Of a DNA stretch of 33,828 nt, positions 8,741 to 16,780 are shown piece by piece (the stretch's first letter is position 1; each line of letters starts with the position of its first letter). Made by a program: the position numbers and the translations under genes. Under the pieces are notes generated by a model. The model had not been told where the DNA came from and did no database searches. It saw only the letters and a list, made by a program, of their open reading frames with translations. Location: NCBI GenBank assembly GCA_051867915.1, contig JBJDZJ010000167.1, positions 1 through 33,828 of the forward strand. Direction: 5' to 3'. The stretch is from CAKSQF01 sp051867915. GTDB taxonomy: Bacteria; Bacillota; Clostridia; Oscillospirales; CAG-272.

Positions 8741-9659
8741 GGAACGATTCCTCCTTTGACAGCCTGTCCAGCAGATAGCCCTCCCGAACGCCTGCGTCGG
8801 TGACGGTCAGCCGATCGGCGCCCGCCGCATCCAGAAGGGTCAGCAGGGCGATCAGGGCGGTGGGAACGGTGTGAATCCGCTCGGGAATCAGACGAAGAAG
8901 CAGGGCCTTGATCCACGGAGCGCAGTCGAGAATTTCGGAGGACAGATTTGCAAGCACCGTCCGATCCATAGGAAAGGGAAGAGTTTCTGTTTCCTGCCCG
9001 TCCCCGTATGCCGCCAGCGCCAGCTTGACCAGACATTTTCCCGAACCGCCGTTCAAATAAATCGCTTTTCGATCCGATATGAGAGAACCGGCGTCGCCGA
9101 GCGCCATGCGGACATAGTCGGAAATCTGCTCTGCCTCTTCTTTGGTGGGCAGAATGTTTCGGACAAAGCGGTTGTGCAGGGTCAGTGCTCCGAAGGGAAG
9201 GGAGATCCGGCGGCAGGCCTCTTTCCCCGAAAATCCGATGATTTCGGTGGAGCCGCCGCCCATATCCAGAAGGATTCCGTCTCCGGAAGCGGGATGCTTT
9301 TCGGAAAAACTGCGGAAGGTCAGGGCGGCCTCCGATTCGCCCGAAATCAGGTCAATGGTCAGTCCGGTATCGTCCTTTGCACGCCGGACGATCTCGTCCG
9401 AATTGGAGGCAGATCGCAGGGACGCCGTGGCGAATGGGTAAATGCAGACGCATCCCAGGGACTTCCCGTAGTCCCGCAGGGTGTTCACGGACTCTGTCAG
9501 GATCCGATACCCCTTTTCGGTGAGTTTTCCCTGTTCGATATGGCTGATGAGTCCCGCCGGAAGGCTTTTGCGACCTTTTTCGGAAAGGCTTCTGCCGTCA
9601 TAGTCAAAAACGGTGATTTTGATGGTGTTGGAACCGATGTCCAATGCTCCGACCCTCAT
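8733..9659 (-). CDS. Ppx/GppA family phosphatase (exopolyphosphatase-like)
   Basis: A 308-residue single-module member of the ASKHA-fold Ppx/GppA family, which hydrolyses inorganic polyphosphate and/or the pppGpp 5' phosphate. Visible motifs are the phosphate-1 loop GALDIGSNTIKI at the very N-terminus, FATASLRSASN around residue 90, and the phosphate-2 loop ILLDMGGGSTEIIGF at about 130-144. It lacks the C-terminal HD domain of large Ppx/GppA proteins. I start at the ATG at 9659 because the family begins MRVGALDIG; a longer TTG frame would run into the promoter. The ribosome site (GGCAGGAC) is weak. It heads a minus-strand operon with the TrmH methyltransferase and the unrecognised protein, divergent from sigK. 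Confidence 0.9.
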   Translation of the reverse strand: MRVGALDIGSNTIKITVFDYDGRSLSEKGRKSLPAGLISHIEQGKLTEKGYRILTESVNTLRDYGKSLGCVCIYPFATASLRSASNSDEIVRRAKDDTGLTIDLISGESEAALTFRSFSEKHPASGDGILLDMGGGSTEIIGFSGKEACRRISLPFGALTLHNRFVRNILPTKEEAEQISDYVRMALGDAGSLISDRKAIYLNGGSGKCLVKLALAAYGDGQETETLPFPMDRTVLANLSSEILDCAPWIKALLLRLIPERIHTVPTALIALLTLLDAAGADRLTVTDAGVREGYLLDRLSKEESFHG

Positions 9660-9692
9660 GAAGATGTCCTGCCTTTGCAATGATTTTCTCCT

Positions 9693-9721
9693 ATTGTAAC
9701 ACAAATTTTGTCCGCCGTAAA
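9693..9721 (-). promoter_or_regulatory. Sigma-A-like promoter of the ppx-trmH operon
   Basis: On the minus strand this reads TTTACG, a 17-base spacer, then TACAAT. The -35 box is poor and the -10 box good. It is about 35 bases upstream of the chosen ppx start. Confidence 0.5.
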
Positions 9722-9753
9722 GAGAAATCGGAAAACTTTTTCATTTTTTCGGG

Positions 9754-9782
9754 GAATTTCCGACCGCTCTTTCCCATAGAAT
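9754..9782 (+). promoter_or_regulatory. Possible SigE/SigK-type sporulation promoter of sigK
   Basis: GAATTT, a 15-base gap and CATAGAAT resemble the SigE consensus (ATA-containing -35 box, about 14 bases, CATACAAT). The CATAGAATA string also fits the SigK -10 pattern CATAnnnTA. In Bacillus, sigK is transcribed by SigE and then by SigK itself, so both readings make biological sense. It lies about 100 bases upstream of the sigK ATG. Confidence 0.45.
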
Positions 9783-9884
9783 ACACCAAATCGAAAACCG
9801 TTGACAGAAGGAATCGGCGGGGACGCCGCATCCCGACGCTCAGACCTTTCGACGGGTCGGAAATTATGGTATGGAGGCTGTTTT

Positions 9885-10586
9885 ATGGGGATCTTTCGAA
9901 TGCTTGCGGGGCTTGTCTGCCTGTTTTTGAGGGTAGAAGAACAGGGGAGCTTTCCCCCGCCCCTGAGTCCCGAAATGGAGAGGGAATACTTTCGGCGGGC
10001 GAGAACGGGGGACGAAAAGGCAAGGGAGGAACTGATTCTGCACAATATGCGGCTGGTCGCCCATATCGTCAAAAAATACTATACCGGATACGGTGCGCAG
10101 GACGATCTGATTTCCATCGGAACCATCGGGCTGATTAAGGCCATCGACTCCTTCAATGTGGATAACGGCACCCGATTCGCTACCTATGCGGGCAAATGCC
10201 TGCAAAATGAGATTCTCATGTACTTCCGCTCCCAGAAGAAAACCCTCGGTGATGTGTCGCTGTCCGAGACCATTGATGTGGATAAGGACGGGAATCCCCT
10301 GACCTGGAGCGATGTGCTGGCGGTAGAGGATACCATTGCCGACGATCTGTTCATCAAAATCAGCAGTGAGAAGGCAAGACAGATCATATCCGAGCATTTG
10401 TCCGAAAGGGAGCAGACCATCATCCGTCTGCGCTACGGGCTGGACGGCAGGGAACCTCTGACCCAAAGAGAAATCGCCGGCAGGCTGGGCATCTCCCGCT
10501 CCTATGTCAGCCGCATTGAAAAATCGGCGCTGGAAAAAATCGGATGCGGTCTTTCGGGAAAACCGATTCCCGAAATCGGTGCATAG
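9885..10586 (+). CDS. sigK: RNA polymerase sporulation sigma factor SigK
   Basis: A 233-residue sigma-70 family protein, close to the roughly 240 of Bacillus SigK. Region 2 is well conserved (HNMRLVAHIVKKYY, then DDLISIGTIGLIKAIDSF), and region 4 ends with the helix-turn-helix TQREIAGRLGISRSYVSRIE. The N-terminal residues (MGIFRMLAGLVCLFLRVEEQ) are hydrophobic, like the SigK pro-sequence removed by the intramembrane protease SpoIVFB, so the protein is probably made as pro-SigK. I chose the ATG at 9885 because TATGGAGG stands just upstream; an upstream open frame does not resemble the family. The gene is continuous, with no skin element. It would direct late mother-cell transcription of coat and cortex genes. 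The SPOCS/LysM gene and spoIVB follow. Confidence 0.9.
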   Translation: MGIFRMLAGLVCLFLRVEEQGSFPPPLSPEMEREYFRRARTGDEKAREELILHNMRLVAHIVKKYYTGYGAQDDLISIGTIGLIKAIDSFNVDNGTRFATYAGKCLQNEILMYFRSQKKTLGDVSLSETIDVDKDGNPLTWSDVLAVEDTIADDLFIKISSEKARQIISEHLSEREQTIIRLRYGLDGREPLTQREIAGRLGISRSYVSRIEKSALEKIGCGLSGKPIPEIGA

Positions 10587-10609
10587 ATCGGCGGCATACG
10601 GCATAAGAT
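10581..10609 (+). promoter_or_regulatory. Possible sporulation promoter of the SPOCS gene
   Basis: GCATAGAT, 13 bases, then CATAAGAT resembles a SigE-type pair, 30 bases upstream of the TTG start at 10639. It overlaps the end of sigK. The match is loose and would need transcript-end data. Confidence 0.25.
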
Positions 10610-10638
10610 GAAAGCAAAAAAGATAAGGGGCGAAGAGT

Positions 10639-12147
10639 TTGAAAGATCAAATGAGTGAGAAGGAGATCTGGACCGGCGGATCCGAAAAGGCCTCCGGCAT
10701 AGACTGTACCAAGGATGTTATCCTGCCCGATCTCTATCGGGATATGAAAAAAATTTTATGGTATACCGGGAGTCTGCATCCCGAATCGGTGTACATGGAC
10801 AACGCAAAGGCAAGCTACGAGGGAACCCTTTCCTGTACGGTACTTTTCCTGGATGAAGAGGATCAGGTCCGCTGTATGAAGGCGTCGCTGGACTATTCCG
10901 GTTCCGTACCCGTGGAGGGATCGGGCGCAAAATGTCGGATTTTGTCCCTGCCGGTGCTGGAATCCCTCAGCATCAAAGCCCTCAATCCCCGTAAACTGGG
11001 CGTTCGGGGTAAAATTTCGCCCGGTATCCGCTGTTTTACGGCGGCGGATTCCGAACCCAAATACCCCGATTTTTTCGGAAATGAGGAGCTTGACTGCATC
11101 GAAAGTCAGTATGCGACCCTGAAGCAGATGGTCCCCACCGCCGTGTGGGAACGGGAACTGACGGTCATCGAGGATTTGGCGCTGGAGAAGAATCTCCCTT
11201 CCGTTGAGGAGGTTCTTTCCTGTACGGCGTCGGTGGAAACTGTTTCCGTTCGGGCGGGCGACGGCGTGCTGGAATTCAAGGGAGAAGCCCATATCGAGTT
11301 TGCCTACCTTGCCGATGACGGGCAGATCGTTTTCCGCAGTCGGACCCTTCCGGTGGAGCAGATGTGCCAGGCGGAGGGCGTTGACGGATCGTCGGAGGTT
11401 CTTGCCGCCGCCTATGTCAAGAGTGCGGAATGTTCCCCTGCCGAGGATATGAGCGGACAGTACCGCATTCTGGGGCTGGATCTGACCTACGAAATCTGCG
11501 GAATCTGCACGACACCGGTAGAAACCCGGTATGTGACCGATCTATACTCCACCGGCTATCTTTCCGAGAACCGAATGGCAAGCTACAACTGCGCAACCGA
11601 TCAGCGGACCCTCAGTCAGACCTTTTCCCGCAAGATCACGGTTCCCTGCGAGGATAAGGGCAGTCCGGCGGCGGTCTACGGCAGTGCCGTTATGGGGTCG
11701 GCACAGGTTCGTGAGGAGGATACCGGCGTCCGGATGACGGCAAACCTGACGGTGATGCTCTGCGATGCGGACGGAAAGCTGTCCGCCGTTCCCGTTATCG
11801 ACAGCTTTGACGGCAGTCTGCCGCCCTGCAAGGAACTGATGGGGACGGCAACCGTCCAGAATCCTTCTGTAAAACAGGAGGGTGACAGCCTGATCCTGAC
11901 CTATGATGTGAAGCTCTCTCTTCTGTGTTGGGATACCGCACGGATTACGGCGGTTTCCGAGGTTCGCACCACGGAAAGCGATCGGATTGTCAGCGCCCGC
12001 CCGCTGACCGTCTATTACCCCGCTCCCGGTGAAAACCTGTGGCAGATCGCCAAGCGGTACCGGATCAGCCGAGCCTCTCTGGATGCGGCCAATCGGGGCA
12101 GAGAACAGGGGCAGGCGATGATCATCCCGAGGCGCATCAAGGCGTAA
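10639..12147 (+). CDS. SPOCS (DUF3794) domain protein with C-terminal LysM, spore coat-like
   Basis: A 502-residue protein of the clostridial DUF3794/SPOCS type. SPOCS domains occur in spore coat and cortex morphogenetic proteins such as SpoVID. The body consists of repeated SPOCS-like beta-rich units (about residues 30-170, 185-310 and 325-440; for example EAHIEFAYLADDGQI and VMLCDADGKL). Residues about 455-500 form a LysM peptidoglycan-binding module (PAPGENLWQIAKRYRISRAS, ending in IIPR). No signal peptide is present, consistent with assembly on the spore surface from the mother cell. AAGGGG lies 8 bases before the TTG at 10639, which I prefer over the ATG four codons later because that has no ribosome site. 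It lies 52 bases after sigK and probably belongs to the late mother-cell programme. Confidence 0.85.
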   Translation: MKDQMSEKEIWTGGSEKASGIDCTKDVILPDLYRDMKKILWYTGSLHPESVYMDNAKASYEGTLSCTVLFLDEEDQVRCMKASLDYSGSVPVEGSGAKCRILSLPVLESLSIKALNPRKLGVRGKISPGIRCFTAADSEPKYPDFFGNEELDCIESQYATLKQMVPTAVWERELTVIEDLALEKNLPSVEEVLSCTASVETVSVRAGDGVLEFKGEAHIEFAYLADDGQIVFRSRTLPVEQMCQAEGVDGSSEVLAAAYVKSAECSPAEDMSGQYRILGLDLTYEICGICTTPVETRYVTDLYSTGYLSENRMASYNCATDQRTLSQTFSRKITVPCEDKGSPAAVYGSAVMGSAQVREEDTGVRMTANLTVMLCDADGKLSAVPVIDSFDGSLPPCKELMGTATVQNPSVKQEGDSLILTYDVKLSLLCWDTARITAVSEVRTTESDRIVSARPLTVYYPAPGENLWQIAKRYRISRASLDAANRGREQGQAMIIPRRIKA

Positions 12148-12436
12148 GTCGGACTTCATCGGAAAACTTTGTTTCAATTTTTTTCCAAAAAGACTTTAGA
12201 AGGATTTGCATCTCATAATCTGTCCGATCCGTTGCACAATAACATTTGCAGAACACGGTTCCCGACAGAGTCCGGAATATCATAGGAAGACCGATTGCAT
12301 CAAAGGGTTCTTTTTCCTTTTTCAAAAGGCGCAGGCTTTTCGCATAGAGTAAAATGCCCGTATGTGCAAGGAACAGGTCCTGTCGGATGTCTGACGGAAG
12401 CGGGGTTTTGCAACTGTTTTGGAAAGGGATTGGCAA
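12148..12436. other. Intergenic leader of spoIVB
   Basis: These 289 bases contain no supported gene. A 99-codon minus-strand frame covers them but has only a TTG start without a ribosome binding site. A CATAGAGTA string at about 12343-12351 resembles a late sporulation -10 box (CATAnnnTA), but no convincing -35 element pairs with it. spoIVB is known to be under SigF/SigG in Bacillus. Confidence 0.4.
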
Positions 12437-13522
12437 ATGAAAAGGCTACAAGGAAAGTCGGGAATCCGCCGATTACCGATCATTCTGTCCCTTCTGCTTT
12501 TCGTCGGTGTCCTCCTGCCTGTGGGGATGCTTCCTTCCTATGCCATCGGTGATGCGTCGGCAAATCAGCCCACCGTCAATCTGCCTTCTGAGCTGATTCC
12601 CGGAGGGATGCCCTTCGGGGTTCAGCTTCAGACCAAAGGCGTTCTGATTGTGGGAATGTCACCGGTGAATCCCCAAGGGGACGGCGTCTGCCCCGCCGAA
12701 GAGGCGGGCATTGCCGTCCGGGATGTGATTCTCTCCATCGGAGACCGGGAGGTCGACAGCGTTTCAAAGGTTGCCGAGATTCTGGCTGCCTCCGGGGGAA
12801 AGGAACTGACCCTGACGGTTGAACGGGCGGGTAAGCGGATGGAAAAGCACCTGAAGCCCATTCGATCGGATAAGGACGGAATCTACCGGGCAGGAATCTG
12901 GATTCGGGACAGTGCCGCCGGAATCGGTACCGTCACCTTCCTTTGCCCCAAAAGTCACGGATTTGCGGGACTGGGACATGGAATCTGCGATCCCGATACG
13001 GGGACACTGATGCCGATGTCCCGGGGCTCGGTGATGAATGTGGTCATCGGATCGGTGCAAAAGGGAAGAGAAGGTTCCCCGGGAGAGCTCAGGGGGTATT
13101 TCAGCGGAGAACGGGTAGGTGCCCTGCTGGGCAATACCGAATGCGGCGCCTACGGGATGCTGTCGGTGCTTCCGAAAAACCTCGGCGATCCCATACCCGT
13201 AGGGAATGCGTCGGAGGTGCATACGGGGGATGCCTATATCCTCTGTACGCTGGATGACAGTCAGAGTGTGAAAAAGTATCCGATCCGGATTACCAAAATC
13301 TTTGACCGCAAGCGGGAGAATAAGAATTTTCTGGTGGAAGTGACCGATCGGGATCTGATCGCACAGACAGGCGGAATTGTACAGGGAATGAGCGGAAGCC
13401 CAATTATTCAGGATGGAAAGCTGATCGGGGCAATTACCCATGTGATGGTGGAAAATCCCAAACAGGGCTACGGAATTTTTATTGAAAATATGCTGGAAAG
13501 GATGCCCGAGCTGCTTCGCTGA
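12437..13522 (+). CDS. spoIVB: SpoIVB peptidase (family S55)
   Basis: A 361-residue forespore-secreted serine protease. In Bacillus it crosses the inner forespore membrane and cleaves SpoIVFA, releasing SpoIVFB to process pro-SigK. It has an N-terminal hydrophobic signal/anchor (residues about 14-36), a PDZ domain (about 55-135) and the S55 domain. The catalytic residues line up as His181 in GLGHGICD, Asp304 in VTDRDL and Ser319 in QGMSGSPI. The end (AITHVMVENP, then QGYGIFIENML) is typical. The Bacillus enzyme is somewhat longer, about 425 residues. AAAGGGA precedes the ATG at 12437; an upstream TTG extension has no support. It is followed by a strong terminator, so it ends the sigK-SPOCS-spoIVB series. 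Confidence 0.95.
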   Translation: MKRLQGKSGIRRLPIILSLLLFVGVLLPVGMLPSYAIGDASANQPTVNLPSELIPGGMPFGVQLQTKGVLIVGMSPVNPQGDGVCPAEEAGIAVRDVILSIGDREVDSVSKVAEILAASGGKELTLTVERAGKRMEKHLKPIRSDKDGIYRAGIWIRDSAAGIGTVTFLCPKSHGFAGLGHGICDPDTGTLMPMSRGSVMNVVIGSVQKGREGSPGELRGYFSGERVGALLGNTECGAYGMLSVLPKNLGDPIPVGNASEVHTGDAYILCTLDDSQSVKKYPIRITKIFDRKRENKNFLVEVTDRDLIAQTGGIVQGMSGSPIIQDGKLIGAITHVMVENPKQGYGIFIENMLERMPELLR

Positions 13523-13545
13523 AAAGCGGCGGAAGGTCGATCGAG

Positions 13546-13581
13546 AGCTGACGCTAAGTTCACCTTTGCGTCAGCTTTTTT
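13546..13581 (+). terminator. Intrinsic terminator after spoIVB
   Basis: A perfect 9-bp stem (AGCTGACGC / GCGTCAGCT) with a 13-base loop is followed directly by a run of six T. It begins 24 bases after the spoIVB stop. With the promoter at 13740-13768 it accounts for most of the 307-base gap before rsmE; the bases between show no gene. Confidence 0.9.
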
Positions 13582-13739
13582 GCGGTAAAATCCCTTGCAA
13601 AAGCGGGAATTTCGGCTTGATTTTTGGATTTGAATACAAAAATTGTCTTCCGAATAGTCTGTTCTTGGGGTGTAAAATCCTGATTCCCTGCATATGGCAG
13701 AAAAAAATGAAAGATTTTTCGCTTTTTCCGATTTTGGAG

Positions 13740-13768
13740 TTGACAAAATGCACAAAATCGTGTATAAT
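13740..13768 (+). promoter_or_regulatory. Perfect consensus sigma-A promoter of rsmE
   Basis: TTGACA, exactly 17 bases, TATAAT: an exact match to the vegetative consensus at both hexamers with ideal spacing. The -10 box is about 60 bases upstream of the rsmE ATG. Confidence 0.9.
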
Positions 13769-13829
13769 GGTGCAGGTTGATCCTGCCCGTGCTTGCAGGA
13801 TCGGAATTTTGGGGAAGGACGGAACCGAT

Positions 13830-14567
13830 ATGCCTCGTTTTTTTCTTTCTGCCGACCGTTTGTCGGAAAATCCCGTTGTCATCGACGGGGAGGACGCCCG
13901 CCATATTTCCCTTTCCCTGCGGATGGCGGTGGGCGATCCCCTGATTCTGTCGGACGGACAGGGAAAGGAATATCACTGCGTCATCGTCTCCATGGATAAA
14001 AAGACCGTCTGCGCAAGGGTGGAACAGGTTCTTCCCTGCGAGAGCGAACCTCCCTGCAAAATAACCCTGTATCAGTGCCTTGCCAAGGGCGAAAAGATGG
14101 ATACCATTATTCAGAAGGCGGTGGAGTACGGCGTTACTGCCATCGTTCCCGTGGAAAGCGAGCGGTGTGTGGCAAAACTGCCCTCCGACAGCGCAGACCG
14201 CAAACTGATGCGCTGGCAGAAGATTTCCGATGAGGCGGCGGGACAGTGCGGAAGGGGCATCCTGCCGACGGTCGGAAGACCGATGTCCTATGATGACGCC
14301 GTCCGGGCGGCGGCATCCTCCCGGCTTGCCTTTCTGTGCTATGAGGGCGAGGGAACCGTTCCCCTGCCGCACCTTCTTTCGGGAGATTGCCCCGAGACGC
14401 TGTCCTTTCTTGTGGGACCCGAGGGCGGGATTTCCAAGGATGAGGTTCAAAAGGCGGTATCTGCCGGACTTCATCTGTGCGGATTGGGCAAGCGGATTCT
14501 GCGAACCGAAAGCGCATCCGGATTCGTTTTGGCGGCAATATCCGCACGGTGGGAAATGACGCAATGA
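13830..14567 (+). CDS. rsmE: 16S rRNA (uracil-1498-N3)-methyltransferase
   Basis: A 245-residue SPOUT-class enzyme that methylates N3 of U1498 in 16S rRNA in the small subunit. The N-terminal PUA-like domain (MPRFFLSADRL, GEDARHISLSLRMAVGD) is followed by the knot domain with QKAVEYGVTAIVPVESERC, the SAM-binding loop LVGPEGGISKDEV and the terminal LGKRILRTESASGFVLAAIS. The usual TETA in the last motif is TESA here. Length matches the family. I start at the ATG at 13830 because it gives the canonical MPRFF start with AAGGA upstream; the reading frame is open for over 300 bases before it but crosses the promoter and terminator. It is transcribed from a perfect consensus promoter. Confidence 0.95.
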   Translation: MPRFFLSADRLSENPVVIDGEDARHISLSLRMAVGDPLILSDGQGKEYHCVIVSMDKKTVCARVEQVLPCESEPPCKITLYQCLAKGEKMDTIIQKAVEYGVTAIVPVESERCVAKLPSDSADRKLMRWQKISDEAAGQCGRGILPTVGRPMSYDDAVRAAASSRLAFLCYEGEGTVPLPHLLSGDCPETLSFLVGPEGGISKDEVQKAVSAGLHLCGLGKRILRTESASGFVLAAISARWEMTQ

Positions 14568-14660
14568 TTTGAAATCAAGAGAATGTTTGACACGATCATA
14601 AAACTGCCATAAAACAAGCGGATTTTTTTGAATTTTTTATGAAAAATATTGAAAAGACTA

Positions 14661-14689
14661 TTGAAATTCCACAAAAAATGTGCTACAAT
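14661..14689 (+). promoter_or_regulatory. Sigma-A promoter of the CdaR/PucR-type regulator gene
   Basis: TTGAAA, 17 bases, TACAAT, in an A/T-rich stretch, about 60 bases upstream of the ATG at 14751. Confidence 0.75.
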
Positions 14690-14750
14690 AATGGAAGTAT
14701 TACACAAGAAGAAAATCACAGAATGCTGAATATCAGGAAGGAGACGCTCT

Positions 14751-15836
14751 ATGTCTAATAGATTGTTTCAGGGAATTATTTACCAGATGAAGGACGCAGT
14801 TGACCGGGTGATCGGTGTACTGGATGAAACAGGTGTGGTGATCTCGTGCAGTGAACTGGTCAAGATCGGAGAAATCCGTCAGGGCGTGCGGGACGAGCTG
14901 TCCTATACCGCCGAGGTGACAACCCTCGGAGGCTACACCTACCGCTCTCTGAATGCTGCGACCAAGAGCGAGTATGTGGTTTTCGTTGAGGGTGAGGACA
15001 AGGAGGCAGAGCGCCTGTCCATGATTCTTGCCATCGCACTGGGCAATATCAAGGTGCTGTATGACGAAAAGCACGATAAATCTTCCTTTATTAAGAATAT
15101 TATTCTGGACAACATCCTTCCCAGCGACATCTACATAAAGTCCAAAGAACTGCACTTCGCCAACGATGTGTCCCGTGTGGTCTTTCTGATCAAGTTCACC
15201 GGAAAGAACGATGTGATCCCCTATGAGATCCTTCAGAATATGTTCCCCGGCAAGAACAAGGAGTATGTCATCAGCGTGGGCGAACGCGACAGCGTTCTGG
15301 TCAAAGAGGTCAAGCCCAACATTGACATGGATGAGGTTGAAAAGATGGCCCGTTCCATCTCCGACACCATCTCCGCCGAATTCTATTCCAAGGTATCCAT
15401 CGGTATCGGTACGGTGGTGGACAACATCAAGGATCTGTCCCGCTCCTACAAGGAGGCGCAGGTGGCTCTTGAGGTCGGCAAGGTATTCGATACCGAGAAG
15501 GATATTATCAGTTATGATAATCTGGGTATCGGCCGTCTGATCTATCAGCTTCCCACCAGCCTTTGTGAAATGTTCCTTCAGGAGGTCTTCAAGAAGGGAC
15601 CGCTGGAATCGCTGGATCGGGAAACTCTGATGACCATACAAGCCTTCTTTGAAAACAATCTGAATGTCTCCGAAACCTCCCGTAAGCTGTTCGTTCACCG
15701 GAATACGCTGGTCTACCGTCTGGAAAAGATCCGCAAACTGACAGGGCTTGATCTTCGTGAATTCGAACACGCCATCACCTTCAAGGTCGCCCTGATGGTA
15801 AAGAAGTATCTGTCCTCAAAGCCCGTGAAATACTGA
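14751..15836 (+). CDS. CdaR/PucR-family transcriptional regulator
   Basis: A 361-residue predicted DNA-binding regulator. The N-terminal 120 residues look like a small sensor domain (GVLDETGVVISCSELVKIG). The middle (about 130-270) resembles the degenerate GGDEF-like domain of CdaR proteins (SIGIGTVVDNIKDLSRSYKE, followed by QVALEVG). The C-terminal 60 residues are the PucR-type helix-turn-helix (NNLNVSETSRKLFVHRNTLV, then YRLEKIRKLTGLDL). CdaR/PucR regulators respond to sugar diacids, purines or amino acids; the ligand cannot be inferred here. AAGGAG precedes the ATG. It has its own sigma-A promoter and stands just upstream of ftsE, from which it is separated by 84 bases with an inverted repeat. 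It does not sit beside a catabolic operon, which is unusual for the family. Confidence 0.85.
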   Translation: MSNRLFQGIIYQMKDAVDRVIGVLDETGVVISCSELVKIGEIRQGVRDELSYTAEVTTLGGYTYRSLNAATKSEYVVFVEGEDKEAERLSMILAIALGNIKVLYDEKHDKSSFIKNIILDNILPSDIYIKSKELHFANDVSRVVFLIKFTGKNDVIPYEILQNMFPGKNKEYVISVGERDSVLVKEVKPNIDMDEVEKMARSISDTISAEFYSKVSIGIGTVVDNIKDLSRSYKEAQVALEVGKVFDTEKDIISYDNLGIGRLIYQLPTSLCEMFLQEVFKKGPLESLDRETLMTIQAFFENNLNVSETSRKLFVHRNTLVYRLEKIRKLTGLDLREFEHAITFKVALMVKKYLSSKPVKY

Positions 15837-15850
15837 TCCGACGATCTGTT

Positions 15851-15886
15851 GTAGCTTGTACAACCACCTTGGCTTGTGCAAGCTAC
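15851..15886 (+). repeat. Inverted repeat upstream of ftsE
   Basis: Two 13-base arms (15851-15863 and 15874-15886; GTAGCTTGTACAA and TTGTGCAAGCTAC) pair with one G-U and a 10-base loop. The same stretch can also be read as about two direct copies of a degenerate 19-base unit beginning GCTTGT. There is no T run, so it may be an operator or an mRNA structure rather than a terminator. Confidence 0.5.
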
Positions 15887-15920
15887 ATTGGCTTATGAGA
15901 AAAGAGCGGAGGATGACTGT

Positions 15921-16706
15921 ATGATAGAATTGAATGATGTAACAAAGATATATGATAACGGTACGGTGGCACTGGATCATGTGAATCTGAAGATTGAGGA
16001 CGGAGAGTTCGTCTTCATCGTGGGGCAGTCGGGTGCAGGAAAATCCACCCTGCTCAAGCTCCTGCTTCGGGAGGAGATCCCCACCGACGGTCAGATTCTG
16101 GTGGACGGCGAGGATCTTTCGAAGATGAAACGGCGTCGGATCCCCTACTACCGTCGGAAGCTCGGCGTGGTGTTTCAGGATTTCCGCCTGTTTCCCGATA
16201 AAACCGTGTACGGCAATGTGGCGTTTGCCCTGAGAGCCGTCGGCGCGCCTGCATCGGGAATCCGTCGGAAAGTGGAAGCCACCCTTCGGATTGTCGGACT
16301 TTACGATAAGATGCGCTGTCTGCCATCCCAGCTGTCGGGAGGCGAACAGCAGAGAGTGGCGCTTGCCCGTGCGCTGGTCAACGGACCCGATATCATCATA
16401 GCGGACGAGCCTACCGGAAATATCGACCCCAAGCTCAGCTATGAGATCATGTCTCTGCTGATTCATATTCAGCAGAAGCGGGGAAAGACGGTCATCGTGG
16501 TCACTCATGAGCGGCATCTGGTGGACTACTTCCGCCAGCGTGTGATTACCATCCGCTCCGGAGTGGTGGCGGATGACCGGATCGGCGGGATGTTTGCTCC
16601 CGAAGACGATCCTGCTCTTGCCGAAAAGGCGGAAGCACTTGCCGCCGACGGTAAGACTGCCGAGCCGACAGACGGCGAACAGACACAGCCCGACGAGAAC
16701 CTTTGA
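15921..16706 (+). CDS. ftsE: Cell division ATP-binding protein FtsE
   Basis: The 261-residue ATPase of the FtsEX complex, which sits on the cytoplasmic face of the membrane and drives conformational changes that switch on peptidoglycan hydrolases at the septum. It has Walker A GQSGAGKSTLLK, the FtsE-typical VVFQDFRLFPDKTVYGNV, the ABC signature LSGGEQQRVALARAL and Walker B IIIADEPTGNID. The last 40 residues are an acidic/Ala-rich tail not found in most FtsE proteins. I chose the ATG at 15921 with CGGAGG 8 bases upstream; a longer frame starts inside the upstream repeat. ftsX follows after 74 bases. Confidence 0.95.
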   Translation: MIELNDVTKIYDNGTVALDHVNLKIEDGEFVFIVGQSGAGKSTLLKLLLREEIPTDGQILVDGEDLSKMKRRRIPYYRRKLGVVFQDFRLFPDKTVYGNVAFALRAVGAPASGIRRKVEATLRIVGLYDKMRCLPSQLSGGEQQRVALARALVNGPDIIIADEPTGNIDPKLSYEIMSLLIHIQQKRGKTVIVVTHERHLVDYFRQRVITIRSGVVADDRIGGMFAPEDDPALAEKAEALAADGKTAEPTDGEQTQPDENL

Positions 16707-16780
16707 TTCCAAACCATTTTCGTTCAAGCAGACTTTTTATCCAAACCCAAGTATACCCGAAAAGGAACGGTCGCCCGAAA

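Noticed and set aside
9801..9884. N-terminal extension of SigK by 28 codons.
   Set aside because: It does not match the family, and a good ribosome site (ATGGAGG) lies just before the ATG at 9885.
12137..12436. A 99-codon minus-strand frame between the SPOCS gene and spoIVB, with protein-like composition.
   Set aside because: It starts only at a TTG without a ribosome binding site, overlaps the end of the SPOCS gene, and I recognise no family; chance antisense openness is common in this GC-rich DNA.
13482..13829. N-terminal extension of RsmE by about 116 codons.
   Set aside because: The stretch contains the spoIVB terminator and a perfect consensus promoter; the canonical MPRFF start lies at 13830.
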